Assembly: GCA_965238305.1 (NCBI GenBank)
Contig: CBDEHK010000001.1
Location: 310,001 to 374,000, forward strand
DNA from: CBDCGJ01 sp965238305
GTDB lineage: Bacteria; Pseudomonadota; Alphaproteobacteria; GCA-2731375
DNA: 64,000 nucleotides
Direction: 5' to 3'
Below are positions 1-7,965 of the stretch, piece by piece. The first letter of the stretch is position 1. Each line of letters begins with the position of its first letter. The notes under the pieces are model-generated. The model searched no databases. It was not told the DNA's origin and saw only the letters and a list, made by a program, of their open reading frames with translations. The position numbers were made by a program, and so were the translations under genes.

Positions 1-384
1 GCCAATTATCGCGGCCATCATTTGTTGCTGTGGTGGTATCCGAAGGCGGATACACCCGGATGAACTATTGAAGGCAAAGGGTTCCGTGATCGAATCCACG
101 ACTTCACCGCACAGAACACGATGATCGCCGGCATCAGTTGCGACAGCCCGGAAGAGAACCGCTTGTTTCAGGAGAAATTCAATTTCCCCTTCGACCTGCT
201 ATGCGATCCGACCCGCGTGACGGCAATGAACTATGGCGCCGCCGACAGCGTCGATACGGAATATCCCGACCGCATCAGCTTCCTGATCGATCCATCGGGG
301 CGCATCGTGAAAACTTATCGCGAAGTTGATCCGGCGGCTCATCCGGAAGAAGTCCTGTCGGATCAAGCCTTGATGGATCATTGA
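1..384 (+). CDS. Peroxiredoxin-family selenoprotein (3' part; in-frame TGA read as Sec)
   Basis: The reading frame is open from base 1 to the stop at 382-384 except for one TGA at 61-63. It reads WWYPKADTPG, then TGA, then TIEGKGFRD, and continues through the C-terminal half of an AhpC/TSA (Bcp-like) thioredoxin fold. In this family the residue after TPG is the peroxidatic cysteine, so the TGA lies exactly where Cys or Sec is catalytic. Redoxin-domain selenoproteins with this substitution are known. The protein would reduce peroxides in the cytosol, with Sec attacking the O-O bond. Downstream cysteines in GISCDS and DLLCDP could resolve the intermediate. A hairpin suited to a SECIS follows the TGA. 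The 5' end lies outside the window. The gene converges on the HMG-CoA lyase gene with one base between stops. An ATG at 121 is open downstream but would lack the active site, so it is not a credible start. The alternative is a nonsense mutation or sequence error. Confidence 0.85.
69..106 (+). promoter_or_regulatory. Candidate bacterial SECIS hairpin after the Sec TGA
   Basis: Bases 69-73 (TGAAG) pair with 102-106 (CTTCA). After an internal loop, 79-84 (GGGTTC) pairs with 92-97 (GAATCC), one pair being G-U. The 7-base apical loop at 85-91 is CGTGATC. It begins 21 bases after the TGA and has G as its second base. Known bacterial SECIS elements lie just downstream of the UGA within the coding sequence, with the apical loop about 16-37 bases away and an early G contacted by SelB. 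The fit is good, but it was found by eye and not folded by computer. Confidence 0.65.
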
Positions 385-385
385 A

Positions 386-1286
386 TTAAGCCGATTTCCG
401 CCTGGCAGACTCCGGAAACAAACCTGCTTTCATGACTAGGCCCGGTAACGGGGCCGGAAAATATTCTTCTGCCCATTCGGCGACGCCAATCAAGGCGTCG
501 AGGTCGATGCCGGTTTCGTAGCCCATATTCCTGAGCATAAAACTAAGATCTTCCGTGGCGATATTGCCGGTTGCCCGCGGCGCAAAGGGACAGCCGCCGA
601 TACCGCCGACGGACGCATCCAAGAAGCTTGCCCCTGCCGCCACCGCTGCTGCCGCATTGGCATAACCGGTATTGCGGGTATTGTGGAAATGTCCACCCAG
701 CGGCAGATCGTCGCCGATCACGTCGCGCACGGCGGCCAGACGAGCCGGAATTTGTGTCGGCAAGCCAGATTTCCCGTACGCCACCGGCCGCAAACCGTTT
801 GGCGATCGCCTGAACTTGCGAAATCGGCACGTCACCTTCGAAGGGGCAACCGAAAGCGGCGGCGACACCGGCGGAAAGGGGAATATTGGCGGCCGCGGCT
901 TTTTCCGCCACCGCGTCAAAACCAACTAAGGTCTGCTCGATGCTGGCGCCTTGATTGCGCTGATTGAAGGTTTCGCTGGCCACGGCGACATAGCGGATTT
1001 CATGGACGCCGGCGTCAATAGCGCGTTCGGCGCCGCGTACATTCAGGGCCAGGCTGGTAAAGGTGACGCCATCGGGGCGGGCGATGCCAGCCATGACGTC
1101 TTCCGCGAAAGCCATTTGCGGTACCCGTTTTGGACTGACGAAGCTGACCGCTTCGATCCGGCGCAGGCCGGTTTTTGCCAAGCGGTCGATCAGGGAAATG
1201 CGCTCTTCGACGCTCCAATGCCGCTCTTCGCTTTGCAAACCGTCGCGGGGGCCAACTTCACAAATATCGATTGATTGTCCGCTCAT
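386..1286 (-). pseudogene. Hydroxymethylglutaryl-CoA lyase family gene, frameshifted
   Basis: The frame from ATG 1286 encodes the N-terminal part of an HMGL-like TIM barrel: the ICEVGPRDGLQ metal/substrate motif, VSPKRVPQMAF, and EIWLADT at the end of the readable part. A second frame then encodes the rest, including GGHFHNTRNTGYAN with its metal-binding histidines and the GGIGGCPFAP cysteine loop, and stops at 386. The switch happens within 754-766, where one copy of a 13-base word serves both WLADT and GLPTQ in different frames. Adding 17 bases would restore a 305-residue protein of normal length. The enzyme would split a 3-hydroxy-3-methylacyl-CoA into acetyl-CoA and a ketone or keto acid. 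It starts one base after the CoA-transferase stop, so the two form an operon for some branched acyl-CoA. As sequenced it cannot make an intact enzyme. Confidence 0.85.
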
Positions 1287-1287
1287 G

Positions 1288-2523
1288 CTAAATAATCCCC
1301 TGCTCTTTCAAGGTTGATAACTCTGCCCCACTGATACCCAACATATCACCGTAGATTTCTGCGTTATGTTTGCCCGGCACATCCGGGCCTAGCCAGGCCA
1401 GATCAGCCGGTGTCTCGCTGAATTGCGGGGTAAATCCAGGGACTTTCATATCGCCAAAATAGTCGTCATGAATTGTCCGCACCATACCACGGGCCTTGAA
1501 CTGCGGATCGTTGGCAATATCTTCAATCGTATAGATCGGCCCGACGACCACATCATGTTTATCAAGCAGCGCGCTGAGGTCCTGCGCGGTCAAGGTTTTG
1601 GTCCATTCAGCGATCAACCCATCCAGCTCTTCAGCGTGATCGCCGCGCGCCAAATGGGTGTAATAACGTTCGTCTGTCGCCAATTCCTGCTGCCCCATGG
1701 CAGCGCAAAGACGCACGAACATCGGATCGAAATTAGCCGCGATGATCACCCATTTACCATCCTTGGTGGGAAACAGGTTAGAGGGTGAAACATTAGCCAG
1801 GCCGGTCCCACTGGCTTCCCGGATGGCGCCGGTTTTATCGAATTCGGACAATGAGCCTTCCATGAACGCGAAACAGCTTTCCATGATCGAGGCGTCGACC
1901 ACCTGCCCCTTGCCGCCGCCCAAGGCGTCGCGTTGATAGATCGCCATCAGTAACCCCTGCGCCGCAAACATACCGGTCAACGTATCGCCCAAAGACACAT
2001 GCATGCGCGGCGGTGCTTCGCCCGGAAAGCCATTGATATGTCGCAATCCGCCCATCGCCTCGCCGACGCTGGCAAAACCCGGCTTGGGGGCATAGGGGCC
2101 GGTCTGGCCGTAACCGGAGACCCGGACGATGACTAATCCTGGGTTTATTTTGTGTAAATCTGTTGGACCCAAGCCCCATTTTTCAATCGTGCCGGGTTTG
2201 AAATTCTCGATCAGCGCGTCCGCATCTTTCACAAGCTTGCGAACCAGCTCGCGCCCGGCTTCTTCGCGCAAATTCGCCGTCACGGATTTTTTGTTGCGTG
2301 CCAGGGTTGGCCACCAGAGGCTGCGATCTTTGAATCGATGATGACCCCAATTGCGCATCGGATCGCCACCTCCTGGCGGTTCGACCTTGATCACTTCGGC
2401 GCCAAAATCGGCAACCCGGGCGGCCGTAAAAGGACCAGCCAACAACTGCCCCATTTCAATCACCCGAATGCCGGCCAGGGGGCCCTGCAATCTCGGGTCT
2501 CGTTGTTCCTCGGGAACTGGCAT
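1288..2523 (-). CDS. CaiB/BaiF family III CoA-transferase
   Basis: Family III CoA-transferases move CoA between carboxylic acids through an aspartyl-CoA intermediate. The protein begins PLAGIRVIEMGQLLAGPF and continues with ADFGAEVIKVEPP, IENFKPGTIEKWGL and VSGYGQTGPY, all typical of the family. The catalytic Asp is probably the one in HVSLGDTLTG. I chose ATG 2523 (MPVPEEQRDPRL) because AAGG lies upstream and the conserved region begins soon after. An in-frame ATG at 2580 would add 19 residues with no visible ribosome site. Length is about 411 residues, normal for the family. The downstream HMG-CoA-lyase-like gene begins one base after the TAG, so the transferase probably activates the lyase substrate with a donor such as succinyl-CoA. 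The acid is not identifiable from sequence. Confidence 0.9.
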   Translation of the reverse strand: MPVPEEQRDPRLQGPLAGIRVIEMGQLLAGPFTAARVADFGAEVIKVEPPGGGDPMRNWGHHRFKDRSLWWPTLARNKKSVTANLREEAGRELVRKLVKDADALIENFKPGTIEKWGLGPTDLHKINPGLVIVRVSGYGQTGPYAPKPGFASVGEAMGGLRHINGFPGEAPPRMHVSLGDTLTGMFAAQGLLMAIYQRDALGGGKGQVVDASIMESCFAFMEGSLSEFDKTGAIREASGTGLANVSPSNLFPTKDGKWVIIAANFDPMFVRLCAAMGQQELATDERYYTHLARGDHAEELDGLIAEWTKTLTAQDLSALLDKHDVVVGPIYTIEDIANDPQFKARGMVRTIHDDYFGDMKVPGFTPQFSETPADLAWLGPDVPGKHNAEIYGDMLGISGAELSTLKEQGII

Positions 2524-2644
2524 ATTTTCCAACCTTGCTGTTTCGAAGCTATCGTACTCCAATTGGAAAATCAGTCGCAACCAAATTGGCCGCTGCCCGG
2601 CAAACCGATTGTCGGTTTTGTGCGAACGCCTGGAAACAGGCTTG

Positions 2645-2737
2645 TGGCGGAGGGAGTGGGATTCGAACCCACGATACGGCTCATCACCGTATACACACTT
2701 TCCAGGCGTGCGCCTTCAGCCACTCGGCCACCCCTCC
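2645..2737 (-). tRNA. tRNA-Ser(GGA) with encoded CCA
   Basis: On the minus strand the 90-base tRNA starts GGAGGGG at 2737 and pairs with TCCCTCC near 2649. The discriminator is G, followed by an encoded CCA (2645-2647). The anticodon arm reads CACGC-CTGGAAA-GTGTG, giving anticodon GGA, which reads UCC and UCU. A long variable arm (TACGG/CCGTA stem) marks a class II tRNA, and the T arm has GGTTCGAAT. It is not tRNA-Sec despite the selenoprotein nearby. Confidence 0.97.
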
Positions 2738-2859
2738 TTGAGGGCCTCTATATAGCAGGAATTTTTTTTCGGACAAGACCGTGAATGTGCCCTTTTTTCA
2801 AAGACATGGCATAATAAAATAGTACAAGTGATTCTGCGGCTAATCGGTGGGGTGAAGCG

Positions 2860-3240
2860 ATGTTTTCGAGAGAATATGAGCGACGCAGCTTTCGGGTTCG
2901 ATTGATGTTGTTATTTGCCTGGATATTCTTCATCGCCGCCCTGATCGCCGCCGGCGCTGAATTATTGGCGAGCCTAAAAGCCGACAAATGGGTCATCATG
3001 CCGCTCGGGACCTTTTGGTACGAACATCACCGAGACAGCCTGAATTTGCTCCAAGCCGTGACCCAACGATATCTCTTCCCTTGGCTTTGGGATCCGACTT
3101 TTGTCGCCGTTTTGCTGGCGCCGATTTGGTCGACTTTGTTGGCCTTCGCGGTCCTGTTTCGGCTTTTTGCTATTCGCCGCAAACCCAAACGCAGTCAAAA
3201 ATCGACTGGTCGCTTTCGGCGGGTTGACAAAGATAATTAA
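2860..3240 (+). CDS. Small two-segment membrane protein, function unknown
   Basis: 126 residues. Residues about 14-38 form a hydrophobic segment (LMLLFAWIFFIAALIAAG) and about 80-105 a second (VAVLLAPIWSTLLAFAVLF). The tail is strongly basic (RRKPKRSQKSTGRFRR). Both ends probably face the cytoplasm, with a short aromatic-rich periplasmic loop between. A purine-rich GGTGGGG lies upstream of ATG 2860. The gene converges on lepA, with 18 bases between the stops. I do not recognise the family. Residue composition and the upstream site suggest a real gene. Confidence 0.7.
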   Translation: MFSREYERRSFRVRLMLLFAWIFFIAALIAAGAELLASLKADKWVIMPLGTFWYEHHRDSLNLLQAVTQRYLFPWLWDPTFVAVLLAPIWSTLLAFAVLFRLFAIRRKPKRSQKSTGRFRRVDKDN

Positions 3241-3258
3241 GCGGCCGCGTCTGAGCCA

Positions 3259-5058
3259 TCACTCGCCGGTTTTTAACGCCGCGATGAAAGCTTCCTGGGG
3301 GATTTCGACTTTGCCGAATTGGCGCATGCGCTTTTTGCCGGCTTTCTGTTTTTCCAGCAGTTTGCGTTTCCGGGTGACGTCGCCGCCATAACATTTCGCC
3401 GTCACGTCCTTGCGGAGTGCGCCGACGGTTTCCCGCGCGATTACCTTGCCGCCCAAAGCCGCCTGGATGGCAATTTTGAAGAGTTGCCGCGGGATCAGCT
3501 CTTTCAGACGTTCACATAGCGCGCGGCCCCGCGGTTCGGCCCGGTGGCGATGCACAATCATCGCCAGCGCGTCGACTTCTTCGCCGTTGACCAGGATCGA
3601 CATTTTCACCAGATCGCCTTCGCGATAATCTTCCAGGTGATAATCAAAACTGGCATATCCACGACTGACCGATTTCAGGCGATCGTAAAAATCAAACACC
3701 ACTTCGTTCAACGGCAAATGATATTCGATCAGCGCCCGATTGCCGGCATAAGTCAGGTTTTGTTGAATGCCCCGGCGATTTTCGCAAAGTTTCAAGACGC
3801 CGCCCAAATATTCGTCCGGACAAAGGATCGTGGCTTTGATCCAGGGCTCCTCCATCTTTGCAACTTTGACGATGTCGGGCATGTCGACCGGATTGTGGAT
3901 TTCCTGCACACTGCCGTCATTCATATGGACGTGATAGACCACACTTGGCGCCGTGGTAATCAGGTCGAGATTAAACTCCCGCTCCAAGCGCTGTTGAATG
4001 ATCTCCATATGCAGCAGGCCTAAAAATCCACAACGGAAACCGAAGCCCAAGGCCGGCGAGCTTTCCATCTCCCATTGGAAGCTGGCGTCATTGAGACGCA
4101 GACGCGTCAGGCTTTCGCGGAGGTCATCAAAGTCGGCGGCGTCAATCGGAAAAAGGCCGCAGAACACCACCGGGATCGAGGGTTTGAAACCTTCTAACGG
4201 TTTTGCCGTCGGATTTTTTTCTTCCGTCACCGTGTCACCGACATGGGTTTCGGCAACTTCCTTGATGGAAGCGGTGAAATAACCGATCTCGCCCGGGCCC
4301 AACTCACCGGTCTTGGTTTGTTTTGGCGTGAAAATGCCGACCTGTTCGACCAAATGGCCGCTTTCCGCCGCCATCATCTGCACCCGCATGCCTTTTTTTA
4401 AGGTACCATCGACGATCCGCACCAGCACCATGACGCCGAGATAGGGATCATACCAGCTGTCGACCAGCAAGGCGCTCAACGGCGCCTTTGGATCGCCGGC
4501 CGGGGCCGGCAGCCGCTCGACCAAAGCTTCCAGGGTTTCTTCGATACCTTCGCCGGTTTTGGCACTGGTTGGGATCGCGTCCGAGGCATCGATGCCGATG
4601 ACGTCTTCAATTTGCTGCCGCACCTGTTCCGGCTCCGCCGCCGGCAAGTCGATCTTATTCAGGATCGGCACAATCTCGTGACCATTGTCGATCGCCTGAT
4701 AGACATTCGCCAGGGTTTGCGCTTCGACACCCTGGCTGGCGTCGACCACCAATAGGGAGCCTTCGCAAGCCGCCAGCGAGCGGTTCACTTCATAGGCAAA
4801 ATCCACATGCCCCGGAGTATCGATCAGGTTCAGCTGATAGTTTTCGCCATCCCGCGCCTTGTAATTCAACCGCACGGTCTGGGCCTTAATGGTAATGCCG
4901 CGTTCGCGCTCGAGCTCCATATTATCGAGCACTTGTTCCTGCATCTCACGGCTTGTCAGTCCACCACATTGCTGGATCAGGCGATCCGCCAGGGTCGACT
5001 TGCCATGATCGATATGGGCAATGATCGAAAAATTACGAATATGGGACTGGTCGGTCAT
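3259..5058 (-). CDS. lepA: Elongation factor 4 (LepA), ribosome-associated GTPase
   Basis: 599 residues, the usual LepA length. The GTPase domain shows the P-loop AHIDHGKST (14-22), DTPGH (80-84) and NKID (134-137). EF-G-like domains follow, then the LepA-specific C-terminal domain ending in GGDVTRKRKLLEKQKAGKKR. LepA binds the ribosome and affects translation under ionic stress and ribosome assembly; it is not normally essential. The gene stands alone on this strand. The 520 bases upstream must hold its promoter and separate it from the ParB/Mrr cassette. ATG 5058 gives the conserved N-terminus MTDQSHIRNFSIIAHIDHG. Confidence 0.98.
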   Translation of the reverse strand: MTDQSHIRNFSIIAHIDHGKSTLADRLIQQCGGLTSREMQEQVLDNMELERERGITIKAQTVRLNYKARDGENYQLNLIDTPGHVDFAYEVNRSLAACEGSLLVVDASQGVEAQTLANVYQAIDNGHEIVPILNKIDLPAAEPEQVRQQIEDVIGIDASDAIPTSAKTGEGIEETLEALVERLPAPAGDPKAPLSALLVDSWYDPYLGVMVLVRIVDGTLKKGMRVQMMAAESGHLVEQVGIFTPKQTKTGELGPGEIGYFTASIKEVAETHVGDTVTEEKNPTAKPLEGFKPSIPVVFCGLFPIDAADFDDLRESLTRLRLNDASFQWEMESSPALGFGFRCGFLGLLHMEIIQQRLEREFNLDLITTAPSVVYHVHMNDGSVQEIHNPVDMPDIVKVAKMEEPWIKATILCPDEYLGGVLKLCENRRGIQQNLTYAGNRALIEYHLPLNEVVFDFYDRLKSVSRGYASFDYHLEDYREGDLVKMSILVNGEEVDALAMIVHRHRAEPRGRALCERLKELIPRQLFKIAIQAALGGKVIARETVGALRKDVTAKCYGGDVTRKRKLLEKQKAGKKRMRQFGKVEIPQEAFIAALKTGE

Positions 5059-5577
5059 GTTCTGGTTTATCTACTCATTTCATCTCAACTTCCGCCCAGG
5101 CCGGCAGGGCGATTTCCAGGCTCCCTGCCTAATACCCATCCCGATCAAATCCGGCAAGCGCTATTGTTGAGGCGAGCAAAGATGGCCAAAAATTGAGCGG
5201 CACGGGTTCTTACATGAATGGGTCATTCGGGATGAAATTCCAGCGGAAATAATAGCTGCTACCGGTCCAAATAGCCGGTTTCCGCAGACTGAGATTCTAT
5301 GTTCGAGAATTTATTCCGTCCCCGCAATCAGCCTAATTACAATAGCCGGACAACTTAGATGCCGGCAATCATCGCCCGCGATTCCTTCAACAACACACAT
5401 ACCTTGCGCCGTTGCCTGATTGCCTCTGCTGTATATTGGTCGGAAGTAGCGGCGTAGGCGTAAAATGGTGACTGATCCCGAATTCCCGTGGAAATCGTCA
5501 CCGTAATGACCGTAATTGTGTCCGCAAACTTCCTAGCGGCAATTATTCCAGCAATCACAAACTGAAAAATACTTGAT
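5059..5577. other. 519-base gap between lepA and the nuclease cassette
   Basis: Presumably holds the lepA promoter on the minus strand. It also carries the 3' flank of the cassette. A 96-codon minus-strand open frame (5355-5645) runs through the lower part and overlaps the end of the nuclease gene. Its product resembles nothing I know, so I do not call it. I see no clear terminator or repeat. Confidence 0.5.
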
Positions 5578-6456
5578 TCAACTCGAAAAACTACAAACCC
5601 ATGTTTTGAATTTGGCACTATTAAACTCACCGTCATCCAAACCAATTTCCTTTTGCATCAGGAATTCCGCTATCATCTCGCAATCTAAAGCCAGCACGCC
5701 CGCCTTTTCAATCATCCGCCACGCGTTGGCTGAAATAACACCCGTCGTTAGAATAATAATGAGCACGGGCTCCAATGGACGAAACGAAAACGGAATTTTA
5801 TCCAATGGCGTAGAGCCGAAAATTTTTAACTCAGCCAATTTGTATGACCCTATCAATTCCCGAAACTCAGACGTCTTAAAATGAACCTTTGAATAGTTTT
5901 TTGACTGACCGAGCAGCCAAAATTTTATCCGATTTGTCGATTTGTGATACCGGTGGATTGACAAGAAATTTTCTTCATAGTCCACTTCACCCCAACAATC
6001 AAAACCCTCATCTCCAGAACGCTTTGTAACACCATAGCGTGCTGCGCCAAGAAGATTTACGATTCCGGCAGACAGCCATTCGAATTGATCGTCTCCGATT
6101 TCTGACAAGCTATCCATATAATTAGCGTATTTAAGCCTGCGATTTTTTTCATTTCTAACAAGCTCATTATCGTTACTTTCGATAAACGCCCCACCTTGTA
6201 TCATATTTGGCGATATTGAATTTACGTCGACAGGAAGATATTTACCTAGCTCTCTCGCAGCGCTAATCTCGCCGCTTAACATGCTTAGAAATTTGGGTTT
6301 CCATTTCTCAGCCAACAACTGGGCATCAATCTGATTTTCTGCTTTACCCTCAGCAACAATAATTCGGGATAGAATAGAAATACAATCCTGCGGCGGCGCA
6401 TCAATAGCTATGTAACGATGCAGATTGGATGAAAGATATTTAGGTCCAAAACGCAA
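5578..6456 (-). CDS. Mrr-type restriction endonuclease-like protein
   Basis: 292 residues. The C-terminal half, from about 124, matches the Mrr catalytic (PD-(D/E)XK) fold. DQFEWLSAGIVNLLG (123-137) corresponds to the usual FE helix, SGDEGFD (147-153) supplies the catalytic aspartate, and LLGQSKNY (181-188) gives the QxK motif (Q184, K186). TTGVISANAWRMIEKAGV with LDCEMIAEFL resembles the closing Mrr segment. The N-terminal 120 residues match nothing I recognise and may sense the target. No ATG is available near the start. TTG 6456 is the likely start, 7 bases after the upstream ParB-like stop, so translation is probably coupled. The alternative is that the two genes were one, joined through a frameshift. 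Base composition is AT-richer than the flanking genes. The expected role is DNA cleavage; substrate and trigger are unknown. Confidence 0.75.
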   Translation of the reverse strand: MRFGPKYLSSNLHRYIAIDAPPQDCISILSRIIVAEGKAENQIDAQLLAEKWKPKFLSMLSGEISAARELGKYLPVDVNSISPNMIQGGAFIESNDNELVRNEKNRRLKYANYMDSLSEIGDDQFEWLSAGIVNLLGAARYGVTKRSGDEGFDCWGEVDYEENFLSIHRYHKSTNRIKFWLLGQSKNYSKVHFKTSEFRELIGSYKLAELKIFGSTPLDKIPFSFRPLEPVLIIILTTGVISANAWRMIEKAGVLALDCEMIAEFLMQKEIGLDDGEFNSAKFKTWVCSFSS

Positions 6457-6463
6457 AATGTAT

Positions 6464-7552
6464 TCAAGCTCGAATTTTCACTAGGGTTTCAAGCAAGGTG
6501 GTTACTGATTGTTGGAGATTCTCCAATCCCTCTATATCTTCATCGGATAAATCTATTAACTCCAGTGCACCCACATTCCCTAACGCCGCAATGGCAGAAT
6601 GAATTTCACTTCTCCAGGCTGCTTTCAGCTCATCCTTTCTGGAAATACTTATGGCGTCCCAAAGTGATTTATTCGGATCCAGCAATACTCGCTTGGCCTC
6701 AGCATTCTGGAGTATCGCTCGTAGCTCTCTTACATCTTGGTACGAAGCAATTTTTGCCCCCGAATCCTTCTGACCATCTTCGTTGGGTGTCGGCGTAATG
6801 AGGTCATAGAAATGAGCAAGGTTAGAATAATCTCCAAAACTGGCATCCTCTTCATCCCAACCCAACCATTCCCTGACAAGCGGTACAGCTAACGCTTCGT
6901 GAAATATTGGATACTTTTCCGGATTTGCCCACTCCCCGTGATCACCATCTTCTCTCATTTGTTCAAGCGCCTTGAAGGCACGATACCGGCGAAACACCTC
7001 GTGAGATGACATTCCAAGTCTTTGGGCAACCTCTTGCGGCGACAAACCCAATCGATCCTTCATTTCGGCAACCAATTTCGCTCTTTGATATCCTCCCCAT
7101 TGCTTTATTCCCGATACATGCCTTATCCCCATTAACGCTGATCTTTCAGCGATACCGCGATCCTCCACGTCTTCGAGAACGATGACAGGAACAGCAGATA
7201 ACGTGTCGCCTAAAGTCTCGGGGGCATCTAATCCACCGTCAATCTCTTGTTGAATCCACTTGAGCGCCGCTGTTCTTCTATTGCCCTCAACTACGACGTA
7301 CAGGTTTTCTCCATGCGGGTAATCAATAACGACAATTTTTTCAACAGGAATAAAGCCGTTGTGAGTGATAGAATTTTTTAGGCTTTCTAGACTTTCATCC
7401 CTGAGTTTTGCGAATGCTTTTCTTTGAACGCCAGGGTCCGCATATCTCTCTTCCTCAGTAAAGAAAAAATCCACCTCATCTTGGTAGCGGTAATTATTGG
7501 GGTCTAAAATAAGCTGATCGATGCCTAGGTTCTTTTCAACGTATTTTACCAA
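6464..7552 (-). CDS. ParB/Srx-fold nucleotide-binding protein with HTH, partner of Mrr nuclease
   Basis: 362 residues. Residues about 9-100 form a ParB N-terminal domain: IDQLILDPNNYR, NSITHNGFIPVEKI, then VVVEGNRRTAALK (86-98). The last is the counterpart of the ParB GERRxRA box that contacts nucleotide. Residues about 168-195 (LGLSPQEVAQRLGMSSHEVF) form a helix-turn-helix. The C-terminal 170 residues are acidic and unrecognised. Chromosomal ParB sits beside ParA; here the partner is a nuclease, so a sensing or targeting role is more likely than segregation. The start appears to be TTG 7552, with GAGAGG nine bases upstream. The layout recalls type IV GmrSD, which joins a ParB-like DUF262 domain to a nuclease; that comparison is inference. 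Confidence 0.75.
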   Translation of the reverse strand: MVKYVEKNLGIDQLILDPNNYRYQDEVDFFFTEEERYADPGVQRKAFAKLRDESLESLKNSITHNGFIPVEKIVVIDYPHGENLYVVVEGNRRTAALKWIQQEIDGGLDAPETLGDTLSAVPVIVLEDVEDRGIAERSALMGIRHVSGIKQWGGYQRAKLVAEMKDRLGLSPQEVAQRLGMSSHEVFRRYRAFKALEQMREDGDHGEWANPEKYPIFHEALAVPLVREWLGWDEEDASFGDYSNLAHFYDLITPTPNEDGQKDSGAKIASYQDVRELRAILQNAEAKRVLLDPNKSLWDAISISRKDELKAAWRSEIHSAIAALGNVGALELIDLSDEDIEGLENLQQSVTTLLETLVKIRA

Positions 7553-7965
7553 CTTTAAATACCTCTCAATGTTCTATCGTCAAATCTGTCTACTAATCTT
7601 AACCAAAACTAGTAGTTAAAGGTACGAAAGATTGCAAATCGATTTCAATTCAGAGGCTGCAATATCTAATAAATACACACTAAAAGTACCGCATAGTGCT
7701 GATCGCAGCGCCAGGGGGAAGTCCTCCGTTTTCCCCGTCCGCGCTTGGGGCGATGGATTCCGGATCAAGTCCGGAATGACGAGAGATGGCGGGGTCACAT
7801 AGTGGCGGAAGCGTTTGGTGATTTCCGGCGACAATATCCATACCATGCCATTTATATTCATCTATCTGCCCAATAGGACCGCGAAGACTACCGGCGCGGA
7901 GATTGCGGGTTTCATCATAACCTGCCAGTCTAAGCGGCGATATTTGCAAGCAGCGGGATCATAGC
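7553..7965. other. 413-base gap upstream of the cassette and of the cyclase gene
   Basis: Divergent region serving the ParB-like gene (minus) and the adenylate cyclase gene (plus). The first 70 bases are AT-rich and may hold the cassette promoter. The middle holds the palindromic repeat at 7757-7777. No open frame here looks like a gene. Confidence 0.5.
7757..7777. repeat. Intergenic palindrome with 8-base arms
   Basis: ATTCCGGA (7757-7764), spacer TCAAG, TCCGGAAT (7770-7777). Palindromes of this GGATCAAGTCC type are scattered between genes in many alphaproteobacterial genomes and behave like REP elements. Only one copy is in this window, so dispersion cannot be shown here. Confidence 0.65.

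Noticed and set aside
121..384. An 87-residue protein starting at ATG 121
   Set aside because: It is the C-terminal portion of the redoxin fold without its active site; the frame extends upstream through the TGA.
2645..2737. A 90-base class II tRNA near a selenoprotein, possibly tRNA-Sec
   Set aside because: The anticodon is GGA, not TCA, and the acceptor stem has seven pairs, so it is tRNA-Ser.
5355..5645. A 96-codon minus-strand open frame overlapping the nuclease gene end
   Set aside because: No family resemblance and no clear ribosome site, and it overlaps a better-supported gene in another frame.
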